NCBI RefSeq assembly: GCF_001435375.1
Contig: NZ_AYYZ01000030.1
Span: 1-64,000 of the forward strand
DNA length: 64,000 bases
Reading direction: 5' to 3'
DNA from: Ligilactobacillus araffinosus DSM 20653
GTDB taxonomy: Bacteria > Bacillota > Bacilli > Lactobacillales > Lactobacillaceae
The translations under genes were made by a program, and so were the position numbers. Below, piece by piece: positions 36,052 through 44,362 of the stretch (position 1 is the stretch's first letter; every line of letters begins with the position of its first letter). The notes under the pieces are model-generated. The model made no database searches. It was not told where the DNA came from and worked only from the letters and a program-made list of their open reading frames with translations.

Positions 36052-36771
36052 GTGGCAGACGAAGATATTCGGCAAAAAAATCAAAAAGCAGCTCAACATC
36101 AGGCAGAAACCCGTGAAAAAGAACGCCAAGAAAAAATGATCGAGATCAACAAGCAATTTGCGGATCTAACTAAACGGAATGCAGAGTACATGATCAAGTT
36201 AAACCGGGCGTTGAACGCTCAAGGGTATGATCCTGAAAAGAAAGCAACTGCTTTAAATGAAGTTTATAAAGAATTAAAGGTTAAACAAAAACAAGGCTAT
36301 ACAGCTGCGAAGTTATATGGTCCAGCTGTTAAAAAAGCGGATGATATTATCAACGGACCAAAGCGGGAGTTAGAAAACAAACCGCCGAAGTTTTGGGAAT
36401 CAGCTTTAGATAACGGATTATTAATGTTCGTTATGTTCTGTGCAATGTACGGGATTTTAGGCTTGTTCTCAAAACATCAAACCGCAGATGCTGGCTGGTT
36501 GACGATTGTTTCGACTTCTGTAATTGCCGGCTTAGGATTAGCAGGATTCTACAAGGTAATGAATAACCGCCAAGCAAAGCACCGGATCTTACGAGCAATT
36601 GGTGTTTTCTTAGGCTTATTGATCGTATGGTTCGCTGCCTTTGCATTGATTGCCAAGATTCCACCGCAGATTAATCCGGCGTTTACACCGCTTGCTGATA
36701 TTTTGTTTGCACTTATTGGTTTTGGTGTGCGCTATCTGTTAAAGAAGAAATTAAATATTCGTTCATTCTAG
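36052..36771 (+). CDS. DUF1129 membrane protein
   Basis: 239 aa. The N-terminal half is a charged helical region (about 1-115); the C-terminal half has about four membrane helices separated by a short loop with NNRQAKHRILRA. This matches the DUF1129 family of lactobacilli, found after ychF. The start is GTG with AAAGGAGGA. Function unknown. Confidence 0.8.
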   Translation: MADEDIRQKNQKAAQHQAETREKERQEKMIEINKQFADLTKRNAEYMIKLNRALNAQGYDPEKKATALNEVYKELKVKQKQGYTAAKLYGPAVKKADDIINGPKRELENKPPKFWESALDNGLLMFVMFCAMYGILGLFSKHQTADAGWLTIVSTSVIAGLGLAGFYKVMNNRQAKHRILRAIGVFLGLLIVWFAAFALIAKIPPQINPAFTPLADILFALIGFGVRYLLKKKLNIRSF

Positions 36772-36776
36772 GATTC

Positions 36777-36810
36777 AAAGAGGTTACGATTGATGTCGTA
36801 ACCTCTTTTT
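36777..36810 (+). terminator. Terminator of the segregation/ychF operon
   Basis: AAAGAGGTTACGA/TCGTAACCTCTTTTT stem, 6 bp after the DUF1129 stop. Confidence 0.9.
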
Positions 36811-36850
36811 GAATATTATCATCAAAATTGGTACAGAAATTTTTTGCGCT

Positions 36851-36892
36851 AACACACCTTGATTAGATTTTTTTAATTAATCGAGGTGTGTT
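36851..36892. promoter_or_regulatory. 15-bp inverted repeat upstream of the HTH regulator
   Basis: AACACACCTTGATTA (36851-36865) and TAATCGAGGTGTGTT (36878-36892) are inverted with one mismatch and a 13-bp AT-rich spacer. The right arm touches a TAGAAT -10-like box (36892-36897). The position suggests an operator for autoregulation by the XRE protein; an RNA hairpin is the alternative. Confidence 0.5.
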
Positions 36893-36971
36893 AGAATTAA
36901 AACTAAAGGGGAAGATAGTTTTATTAAGGAGTTCAAGATTAAATTTTAATGAAAGAATGGAGGAGTATTTT

Positions 36972-37172
36972 ATGGAACTTGGAAAGAACTTAGAAGAAGA
37001 ACGCGAAAGTTATCACTTTACCCAGAAAGAGGTTGCCGACATTTTGCACGTTTCACGGCAAACCGTTTCAAACTGGGAACGTGATGTCAGCTACCCGGAT
37101 TTGGAAAGTTTGGTGTATTTAAGTGATTTATATCATATTTCAGTTGACCAACTGTTAAATCATGCAATGTAA
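36972..37172 (+). CDS. XRE-family HTH regulator
   Basis: 66 aa. A single HTH_3 domain: LGKNLEEERESYHFTQKEVA, with recognition helix HVSRQTVSNWERDVSYPDLE. The ATG at 36972 follows GGAGGAG; a longer in-frame start upstream has no site. No effector domain is present, so it is a minimal repressor or activator. Its targets are unknown; the inverted repeat just upstream is a candidate site. Confidence 0.88.
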   Translation: MELGKNLEEERESYHFTQKEVADILHVSRQTVSNWERDVSYPDLESLVYLSDLYHISVDQLLNHAM

Positions 37173-37191
37173 GAACTTGATAAAACTGATT

Positions 37192-37229
37192 AAGGAGGTT
37201 GCACGCATGGGCAATCTCCTATTTTTAAC
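37192..37229 (+). terminator. Terminator of the XRE gene
   Basis: AGGAGGTTGC/GCAATCTCCT stem (10 bp, one G-U pair) with an 8-nt loop and ATTTTT. The 5' arm imitates a ribosome binding site. Confidence 0.8.
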
Positions 37230-37261
37230 CGCATTGTCATGGTTTCGTCATCTAAGCGTTC

Positions 37262-37289
37262 TTGACAAACGTCTGAAATACCATAGAAT
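37262..37289 (+). promoter_or_regulatory. Promoter of prs
   Basis: TTGACA (37262-37267), 16-bp spacer, TAGAAT (37284-37289), 45 bp before the prs start. Confidence 0.75.
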
Positions 37290-37334
37290 TAAGAAAGGAT
37301 ATAATGATTGTTGAATGCTGGAGGAAAGACATAA

Positions 37335-38297
37335 ATGAATCAAGATAATGCCGGAATTAAACTTTTTGCCTTAAATTCGAATCTTGAATTGGCTCAAAAA
37401 ATTGCCGATGATCTTGGAGTTGAGTTAAGCGATACAACTGTTCATCATTTCAGCGATGGTGAAATTCAAATCAATATCGATACAAGTGTTCGCGGATGCG
37501 ATGTTTTTGTTATTCAATCAATTTCAGATCCAGTTAATGAAAACTTTATGGAATTAATGGTAATGATCGATGCATTACGGCGGGCAAGTGCCGGAACGAT
37601 TAACTGTGTAATCCCGTATTACGGCTATGCCCGGGCTGATCGGAAAACACGGCCACGGGAACCGATTACAGCAAAGTTAATTGCTAACTTCTTGACGATG
37701 GCCGGTGCAGATCGGGTGGTTACCCTTGATTTACATGCTGGACAATTACAAGGATTTTTCAATATTCCGGTTGATCATCTTTTGGCAATTTATAGTCAAG
37801 CTGACTACTTCAAAAAGAACGGGCTTGATAAGGATGTAGTAGTTGTTGCTCCAGATCATAGCAGTGTGAAGTTAGCCCGGAACTTAGCAGAATGTTTGAA
37901 AGCGCCAATTGCGATTGTTGATAAACGGGATTCGAAGCGGGTTGACAAAAATACGGATGTGATCGGCGACGTCAAAGGTCATCAATGCATTATCTTTGAT
38001 GATATGATTGATACAGGAGCTAAAATGGCGGACGCTGCTGCTGTCTTAAAGCAAGCCGGTGCAACGGATGTATACGGCTGTGCGACCCATGCAATTTTCT
38101 CTGGCAATGCGGTTAGTGAATTGAAAAATGCAGCTCTTAAAGAAGTTGTTGTGACTGATACGATTCAAGTGCCTGAAGAAAAGAAATTTGAACAATTAAA
38201 AATCTTATCAGTTGCGCCGATTTTTGCGAAGGCAATTTCATTGATTTACCACAATCAATCAGTTGATTCATTATTTAACAAAAACGATAATATTTAA
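37335..38297 (+). CDS. prs: Ribose-phosphate pyrophosphokinase (PRPP synthase)
   Basis: 320 aa. It makes PRPP from ribose 5-phosphate and ATP for nucleotide, His and Trp synthesis. Landmarks: FSDGEIQINIDTSVRGCDVF, YGYARADRKTRPREPITAKL (ATP-binding flexible loop), VVTLDLHAGQLQGFF, and the PRPP loop IIFDDMIDTGAKMADAA. Full length for class I enzymes. GGAGGAAAG precedes the ATG. Confidence 0.97.
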   Translation: MNQDNAGIKLFALNSNLELAQKIADDLGVELSDTTVHHFSDGEIQINIDTSVRGCDVFVIQSISDPVNENFMELMVMIDALRRASAGTINCVIPYYGYARADRKTRPREPITAKLIANFLTMAGADRVVTLDLHAGQLQGFFNIPVDHLLAIYSQADYFKKNGLDKDVVVVAPDHSSVKLARNLAECLKAPIAIVDKRDSKRVDKNTDVIGDVKGHQCIIFDDMIDTGAKMADAAAVLKQAGATDVYGCATHAIFSGNAVSELKNAALKEVVVTDTIQVPEEKKFEQLKILSVAPIFAKAISLIYHNQSVDSLFNKNDNI

Positions 38298-38302
38298 AAA
38301 AT

Positions 38303-38350
38303 GGGTTGAACGGAAAAAGCGAAAGTTTTACATTGCTGTTCAACCCTTTG
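38303..38350 (+). terminator. Terminator of prs
   Basis: GGGTTGAAC/GTTCAACCC 9-bp stem with a long loop followed by TTTGTGT. Confidence 0.65.
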
Positions 38351-38375
38351 TGTCTATTGGAGATAAAAAGAAAGC

Positions 38376-39098
38376 ATGGAAAAACGAAGCGAATCGATCA
38401 AACGCCGGCGACAGGAGAAACTGGCAAACATTAAATTTCGAAAAATTGATATTTTAATTTTAATAATGGCGCTTCTGGGAATCTTGGGCTACCATCACTG
38501 TATGCATGTTGCTGAGCATCATCAAATCGTGATTGAACACCAGGCCAAAGCGCAGGCTGCTAAAATGGCGAAAGAAAAAACCGCAGCCGTAAAAAAGCGG
38601 GCTGCTAAATCAGTAATGCGAACGCCGATCAATTGGAAAGAATCTTCAGAAACGGTTCCATATCCCAATCTGAATAATATTAAAGATTTTTGGGTTAAGG
38701 TTGCATTATTAAAGAACCGAACGTATTTGATGTCGGGCAATAAAGTAATTTACACGATGTATTGTAGCGGTGGTCTTTTCCATAAAGATTCGAATACTGG
38801 AAAAATGGTCAGTGATACACCAACGGGAACATATCAAATTCAGCCGGAAAGGGGTCAAAGTTTCTTCAATAGTTCGTTAAATGAAGGAGCAAATTACTGG
38901 GTTTCATGGAAGGATAACGGAGTTTATCTTTTCCATACGGTTCCAACGAAAAAAGATGGAAGTTACAATGTTCCAGAAGCTGAAAAACTTGGAAAACAAC
39001 CGGCTTCGCACGGATGTATTCGGCTATCAATTCCAGATGCTAAATGGATGATGCAAAATTTAAAGGTTGGAACAAAGGTTGTTGTTCAAAATGATTAG
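38376..39098 (+). CDS. L,D-transpeptidase (YkuD domain), membrane anchored
   Basis: 240 aa. Basic N-terminus, one membrane helix (about 26-44), an Ala/Lys-rich segment, then a YkuD domain with catalytic SHGCIRLS (Cys214) and upstream His in YLFHTVP. These enzymes form 3-3 cross-links or attach proteins to peptidoglycan. In strains with D-Asp or Lys-type wall the exact role is unclear. Monocistronic, with its own terminator. Confidence 0.9.
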   Translation: MEKRSESIKRRRQEKLANIKFRKIDILILIMALLGILGYHHCMHVAEHHQIVIEHQAKAQAAKMAKEKTAAVKKRAAKSVMRTPINWKESSETVPYPNLNNIKDFWVKVALLKNRTYLMSGNKVIYTMYCSGGLFHKDSNTGKMVSDTPTGTYQIQPERGQSFFNSSLNEGANYWVSWKDNGVYLFHTVPTKKDGSYNVPEAEKLGKQPASHGCIRLSIPDAKWMMQNLKVGTKVVVQND

Positions 39099-39130
39099 AA
39101 AAGTTGAGACGGAGGAGCTCAACTTTTTTT
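39099..39130 (+). terminator. Terminator of the L,D-transpeptidase gene
   Basis: AAAAGTTGAG/CTCAACTTTT stem with a 9-nt loop and T run. Confidence 0.9.
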
Positions 39131-39141
39131 ATTTTGACGAG

Positions 39142-39169
39142 TTGATATTTTGAATGCTTGTGTTAAAAT
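39142..39169 (+). promoter_or_regulatory. Promoter of pepC
   Basis: TTGATA (39142-39147), 16-bp spacer, TAAAAT (39164-39169), 43 bp before the start. Confidence 0.6.
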
Positions 39170-39211
39170 ACAATTAAATTAAAATTAGTTTTTGATGAAA
39201 GAAGGATCGCA

Positions 39212-40534
39212 ATGACAACGGAACAGGACATTACATACCAAGATCTGCAAAAGTTTAATCAAGATTATGAACACACGCCCGCATCAGCGGTACTCGGCCG
39301 CGCGGTTCAAGAAAATGGCGTAATTGCAACTAGCCGCAACTACGCAGCTAAACGCGATTTGAATCGGGTATTTTCAATTGAAGTTGAAACTGGAGAAGTA
39401 ACTGCTCAAAAAAAGAGTGGGCGCTGCTGGTTATTCGCAACGTTGAATACCATGCGCCATGAATTTGAAAAAGAATACCATGTCAAGGATTTTCAATTCT
39501 CACAAAACTATAATTCATTTTTTGATCGGTTGGAAAAGGCCAATCACTATCTTGAAGAAGTGATTCGGTTGGCTGATCGCCCAAATGATGACCGGGAACT
39601 CCTCGATGTTTTGAATTGGAATGATAATGATGGCGGTCAATGGGCGAACGCAGCGGCTTTGATCAATAAATACGGAGTTGTTCCGCAAAGTGTTATGCCG
39701 GAAACTTTTGCAAGTGATCAAACAAGTGATTTAAACTCATCATTGAATTTGAAACTCAGTAAGGATGCAATGCACCTTCGTGAAATGAAGGCGGCTGGAA
39801 AATTGGATGAAGAATTACGGGCATATAAGAAAGAATCACTGAGCGATATTTACCGGATGCTTGTTTATGCTTTTGGTCAACCGCCAGTTAAATTTGATTT
39901 TGAATATCGTGATCAAGATAAAAAATATCACATTGATCAGGATTTGACCCCTAAGAGTTTCTTTGAAAAATACTGTAAACGGAATTTTGATAACTATGTT
40001 TGCTTATTGGATGCGCCGGATCATGAAATGGATCAAAAGTTTGGTTTACCTAGTCAAGACTACATTTACGATGGCAAGCACATTGAATTCTTGAATGTGG
40101 GCACACAAGAACTAAAGGATGCAGTCATCGAATCATTGAAAAATGGAGAGACGGTCTGGTTTGGCTGTGACGTTTTACAAGATCTTGATCGCCAAAAAGG
40201 ATACCTTTCATCTGAGTTCTTCAAACAGGGTGAATTATTTAATATTGACCTTGAATTAAGCAAGAAAGAACGGCTGATGTCACGAAACGGTGAGGTATCA
40301 CATGCAATGACGTTTACAGGGGTTGACGTTGTAGATGGCAAACCAACCAAGTGGAAAGTTGAAAATTCGTGGGGGAGTAAGATCGGTGACCAAGGATACT
40401 TTGTAATGTCAGATGAATGGTTCGACAAATACGTTTATGAAGTCATTATTAACCAAAAATACATTTCAGAGCATGCTAAACAGATCAACCAGCAAGCAAA
40501 GATTGATTTGCCGGCATGGGATTCATTGAGATAG
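39212..40534 (+). CDS. pepC: Aminopeptidase C (bleomycin-hydrolase family)
   Basis: 440 aa papain-fold C1 peptidase of the lactic acid bacterial proteolytic system; it removes N-terminal residues from peptides in the cytoplasm. Catalytic Cys72 (KKSGRCWLFATLN) with Gln66 in the oxyanion hole, His364 (SHAMTFTGV) and Asn385 (VENSWG). The length fits the hexameric PepC family. GAAGGATCG precedes the ATG. Confidence 0.97.
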   Translation: MTTEQDITYQDLQKFNQDYEHTPASAVLGRAVQENGVIATSRNYAAKRDLNRVFSIEVETGEVTAQKKSGRCWLFATLNTMRHEFEKEYHVKDFQFSQNYNSFFDRLEKANHYLEEVIRLADRPNDDRELLDVLNWNDNDGGQWANAAALINKYGVVPQSVMPETFASDQTSDLNSSLNLKLSKDAMHLREMKAAGKLDEELRAYKKESLSDIYRMLVYAFGQPPVKFDFEYRDQDKKYHIDQDLTPKSFFEKYCKRNFDNYVCLLDAPDHEMDQKFGLPSQDYIYDGKHIEFLNVGTQELKDAVIESLKNGETVWFGCDVLQDLDRQKGYLSSEFFKQGELFNIDLELSKKERLMSRNGEVSHAMTFTGVDVVDGKPTKWKVENSWGSKIGDQGYFVMSDEWFDKYVYEVIINQKYISEHAKQINQQAKIDLPAWDSLR

Positions 40535-40540
40535 TTTGAA

Positions 40541-40577
40541 AAGGAAGGTTGCGGCAATTTGCCGTAACCTTCCTTTT
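40541..40577 (+). terminator. Terminator of pepC
   Basis: AAGGAAGGTT...AACCTTCCTT stem continuing through CGGC/GCCG, then TTTT. Confidence 0.9.
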
Positions 40578-40746
40578 TTAAACTGTAAGAGTAAGAATTT
40601 TTCGTTAAACAAATATTATTTTTTTAAGATTCCTAACGAGGAATAATAGAAAATCTTTAATCTATGGTACAATCATTAAATGAGTGATAGAGTTAAAAAA
40701 TAAAGAATTTTATCAAATAAATAACTATTATGGGGTGAGTTTAAAC

Positions 40747-43395
40747 GTGAGAAAAAGAGAAAAGAAATCCTCGCGTAAAATTTCAGATTCAAGCCAAAAT
40801 ACTCGCTTGTTGCAATTGCTTTCATTTGCATTGCCAATTTTAATTTTATTGGGGTATTTTGCTTATCGGAAAATGTTCCCGTTTGGAAATTCGTCAATTT
40901 TGACGGTTGATTTGGGACAGCAGTATGTTGATTTTTATTCGTTTTATCGGAATACATTACTGCATCACTTCAGTCAATTTTTCTATTCATTCCAAAATGC
41001 GATTGGGGGCAGCATGTGGGGAACGTGGGCATACTATCTGTTTAGTCCGTTTAACTTAGTATTGCTTTTTACGCCTGGAAAATGGATCACATTTGGAATT
41101 CTATTGATTACCGTTTTGAAAGTTGGATGCAGTGGATGGGCATTCAGCAAGCTGCTTCTTAAGGAAAAGTGGCAAAAAGGATTTCTAATTCCAGCATTTT
41201 CAATTGCATATGCCTTAAATGGTTTTGTGGTTGCAAATATTTTAAACATTATGTGGTTGGATGCATTGGTTTTCTTGCCAATAATGATCATTGGAATTGA
41301 AAATCTGATTGAACGGAAGAGTATGTGGGTCTATCCGGTATTTTTAGCAATTATTCTAATTACAAACTATTATATGGGTTATATGATCTGCATCTTTGCC
41401 GTTTTATACTTTGCATGGACATATGTCCGTAACAGTGAAAAGCTTCAAGAAAAATGGAAGACGATTGGCAGCTTTATTGGTCGGTCGCTTCTCGGTGCTG
41501 GAATGGCAGCCGTTGTCTTATTACCAACGTTCTTTAACATCATGCAGACAAAGGCACAATACAATACGAAGTCGTTCCAATGGAAATTTGATTACTCACC
41601 ATGGAAGATCTTACCAAAGTTCTTGGTTGGTGGATTTAACTTTGACCAAATGCCAAAGGGAACGCCGAATATCTTTGTCGGGACTTTGGTTTTAATTGGA
41701 TTTATCTGCTACTTCACATGCAAGGAAATCAAACTGAAAGAAAAAATCGCAACAATCGTTGTGAGTGCATTCTTTGTTGTTTCGCTTTGCTATCAACCCC
41801 TTGATTTGTTCTGGCATGCAATGCAATTCCCAGTATGGTACCCATACCGGTTTTCATACATTGTCTGCTTCTGGATGATTTTGATTGCGGCGCGCGGATT
41901 ATTGAAGGTTACCCGGCTGTCCCGATTGCAGTTGATGCTCAGTGTTATTGTTCTAGGGGGAATCGTTGAATACAGCTTCTACAACATTAAGAAGTTTGGC
42001 TTCTTAAAAAGCACTAACATCGTGATCAGCAGTGTGATCATCGTTGGCTTCTTAGTATTGTTCTCAGTTCCAATGAAGAAATGGGTTAAGCTTGCATTGT
42101 TGACATTAACAACTGTTGAAATGGGGGCAAACGTTGCTTTGAGTTTGAATCCAATCGACTACGTCAAACAAAGTGATTTTGCCGGCTTTATTTCAAACTT
42201 AAATACTGCGCTTGATGGAATTCGGCCAGGAAAGAACGAATTTTATCGGATTGGTAAAACATTTGAACGTTCAAAGGATGATCCAATGCAATGCGATTTC
42301 TACGGAACCGATGAATTTAATTCAATGATGGATCCGAAGACTTCAAACTTTATGAATGAAATTGGGGATTCATCTGGCGATAACTACACGGGTTATAGTA
42401 ACGGAACATTGTTCTCAGATTCATTCCTTGGAATTAAGTACATGTTGAATCAGACATCTGATACAAGCATCTTATCACCATATTCAACGCGGCTTGATTT
42501 AGGAAATGATAATCTGGTTAACGGAACGAATACGATCAACATTTACAAGAACCCGTATGTCTTGCCGATAGGGTTTGCTGCAAGTCCGGATATTTTGAAT
42601 GTTAAGTTGCAATCTGCCCAACCAATTCAAAATCAAAATATGATCGCGGCTGGATTAGCAGGTAACAAGAAATTGAAACTCTTTAAGTCATATAAAAACT
42701 TAAGCGTTGTTTACAGCAACTTGAAAGACGAAGGAAATAATACGTATACCAAGGTTGAAGGTAATCAGGATGCAATGATTCAAATGCCGTTTACACCAAA
42801 GACCAATGATCCGTACTACTTAACGATTGGACCAGCATTTGCTAATAACGGTAACTTGAACTGTTCATTCACGATTGGTGATCAACAGTTGATTCAAACC
42901 GGCGATTTTAACTCACCAATGATTCTGAACATTACAGCTGGTGACCAAAAGAATCAAAAGCAAACCTTGACGATGACGTTGACCAATAATAGTTTACAAC
43001 TTGATAGCTTTGGTTTATATCATCTTGATATGAGTAAGTACAAGTCATTGATGAATGATTTGAATGAACACCCGTTGAAGCTTGATCACTTTAGTAATAC
43101 GAAGATCAGCGGGATAATCGATGTTCCAAAACATGAATTGATCATGACAACTATCCCAGCTCAAACTGGTTGGCACGTTAAAGTTGATGGCAAGACGGTC
43201 AAACCGAAGAAGGCGCTTGATGAATTCTTAGCGGTTCCTGTTAGTGCAGGAAAGCACCGAGTAACATTCACGTACCGGACACCATATTTATTCCTTGGGG
43301 CAATCGTATCCGTTGTAAGCATTGGGATTTTGATTGTTTTGAAGAGGAAAGAAAATTCAACGGTTCGGCAATCAGAATCTGAGACCACAAAATAG
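40747..43395 (+). CDS. yfhO: YfhO-family membrane glycosyltransferase, copy 2
   Basis: About 882 aa, same architecture as 12345-15002: basic N-terminus, conserved extracellular SSILTVDLGQQYVDFYSFYR after helix 1, about a dozen helices, then a large extracytoplasmic domain and a C-terminal helix. The start is GTG 40747 because GGGGTGA lies 8 bp upstream; the frame is open from a GTG at 40684, but that region holds an extended -10 (TGG-TACAAT, 40665-40673) and has no site. Sortase A follows after 30 bp, so the two are probably one operon, linking glycosylation with protein anchoring. Confidence 0.85.
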   Translation: MRKREKKSSRKISDSSQNTRLLQLLSFALPILILLGYFAYRKMFPFGNSSILTVDLGQQYVDFYSFYRNTLLHHFSQFFYSFQNAIGGSMWGTWAYYLFSPFNLVLLFTPGKWITFGILLITVLKVGCSGWAFSKLLLKEKWQKGFLIPAFSIAYALNGFVVANILNIMWLDALVFLPIMIIGIENLIERKSMWVYPVFLAIILITNYYMGYMICIFAVLYFAWTYVRNSEKLQEKWKTIGSFIGRSLLGAGMAAVVLLPTFFNIMQTKAQYNTKSFQWKFDYSPWKILPKFLVGGFNFDQMPKGTPNIFVGTLVLIGFICYFTCKEIKLKEKIATIVVSAFFVVSLCYQPLDLFWHAMQFPVWYPYRFSYIVCFWMILIAARGLLKVTRLSRLQLMLSVIVLGGIVEYSFYNIKKFGFLKSTNIVISSVIIVGFLVLFSVPMKKWVKLALLTLTTVEMGANVALSLNPIDYVKQSDFAGFISNLNTALDGIRPGKNEFYRIGKTFERSKDDPMQCDFYGTDEFNSMMDPKTSNFMNEIGDSSGDNYTGYSNGTLFSDSFLGIKYMLNQTSDTSILSPYSTRLDLGNDNLVNGTNTINIYKNPYVLPIGFAASPDILNVKLQSAQPIQNQNMIAAGLAGNKKLKLFKSYKNLSVVYSNLKDEGNNTYTKVEGNQDAMIQMPFTPKTNDPYYLTIGPAFANNGNLNCSFTIGDQQLIQTGDFNSPMILNITAGDQKNQKQTLTMTLTNNSLQLDSFGLYHLDMSKYKSLMNDLNEHPLKLDHFSNTKISGIIDVPKHELIMTTIPAQTGWHVKVDGKTVKPKKALDEFLAVPVSAGKHRVTFTYRTPYLFLGAIVSVVSIGILIVLKRKENSTVRQSESETTK

Positions 43396-43425
43396 TAAGT
43401 GTAAAAATGGAAGGGGTAATTCAAG

Positions 43426-44121
43426 ATGGCAGAATCAAGAAGTAAAAAACATGGGAAAGTAAGAAAAATCCTTGTAAGTATTTTAGTTGTTTTATTAGTA
43501 TTATGCGGTTTAGCATTGATTTTTAATGAGCAAATCAAATCATTTGTTGTTAATCATATTTCAACGACTGCATTGAACAAGCCGATTAGTAGTTCAAAAC
43601 CAAAGAAGGGGCAATTCGACTATGATGCTGTTCGCCCAGTTGACACGAAAGATGTTGCTAAGGCCGCAACATCAAATACAGCGGGCTCAATTGGAAAAAT
43701 CGCAATTCCAGATGTCGGCATTCATTTGCCGGTGTTCTATGGCTTAGCTCAAAATAATTTGATGCGTGGTGCTGGAACGATGAAACAAAATGAAACGATG
43801 GGTGAAGAAGGAAACTATTGCCTTGCTGGTCACCACATGGAAGATAACAATATTTTGTTTGGACCATTAGCAAATATTGGTGTGGGCGCCAAGGTATATT
43901 TGACAGATGGAAAGAACGTTTATACTTACAAAGTTACATTGAAGAAGATCGTTAATGAAGATCAGGTTCAATGGTTAAATGATGTCCCAGGACAAAAATT
44001 ATTAACATTGGTAACCTGCTCATCAGGAACCCCTGGAGTTAAGACCCGGATTATTGTTCGCGGTGAATTACAACAAGTTCAAAAGGCTGATAAGAATACG
44101 TTGAAAGTATTTGATAAATAA
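43426..44121 (+). CDS. srtA: Class A sortase
   Basis: 231 aa. One N-terminal membrane helix (about 14-33), then the sortase beta-barrel. Catalytic His136 (YCLAGHHM), Cys198 (TLVTCSSG) and Arg208 (KTRIIVRG). It cleaves LPxTG-type signals and joins the protein to peptidoglycan precursors. Likely clients in this window are the three LPxTG proteins (LPVTG, LPQTG, LPATG). AAGGGG precedes the ATG. Confidence 0.96.
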   Translation: MAESRSKKHGKVRKILVSILVVLLVLCGLALIFNEQIKSFVVNHISTTALNKPISSSKPKKGQFDYDAVRPVDTKDVAKAATSNTAGSIGKIAIPDVGIHLPVFYGLAQNNLMRGAGTMKQNETMGEEGNYCLAGHHMEDNNILFGPLANIGVGAKVYLTDGKNVYTYKVTLKKIVNEDQVQWLNDVPGQKLLTLVTCSSGTPGVKTRIIVRGELQQVQKADKNTLKVFDK

Positions 44122-44130
44122 AAATAAACG

Positions 44131-44160
44131 AAAAGCTATGGTTTCAGCCATAGCTTTTTG
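44131..44160 (+). terminator. Terminator of yfhO-srtA
   Basis: AAAGCTATGG/CCATAGCTTT stem with a 6-nt loop and T run. Confidence 0.92.
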
Positions 44161-44362
44161 TTTGCATCTTTTTAACGTCCAAGTTAGATTTGTGATGTTG
44201 ATAATTAGAAAAGATCTTAAAGTTTAAAAAAAATATAAATAAGTATTATTAAAAATTAAACTTACGATATTAGAGGATGATTTTTGATAAAATGATAAGT
44301 ACAGGTTATTAAATTCTTGATATTGATTAATTATATTAATACACGTTGTAAGGAGGATTAAT

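Noticed and set aside
37207-37314. A 35-codon frame with an apparently perfect TAAGGAGGT ribosome binding site
   Set aside because: The site is the 5' arm of an intrinsic terminator (37192-37229), and the start codon lies in its loop. The prs promoter also lies within the frame.
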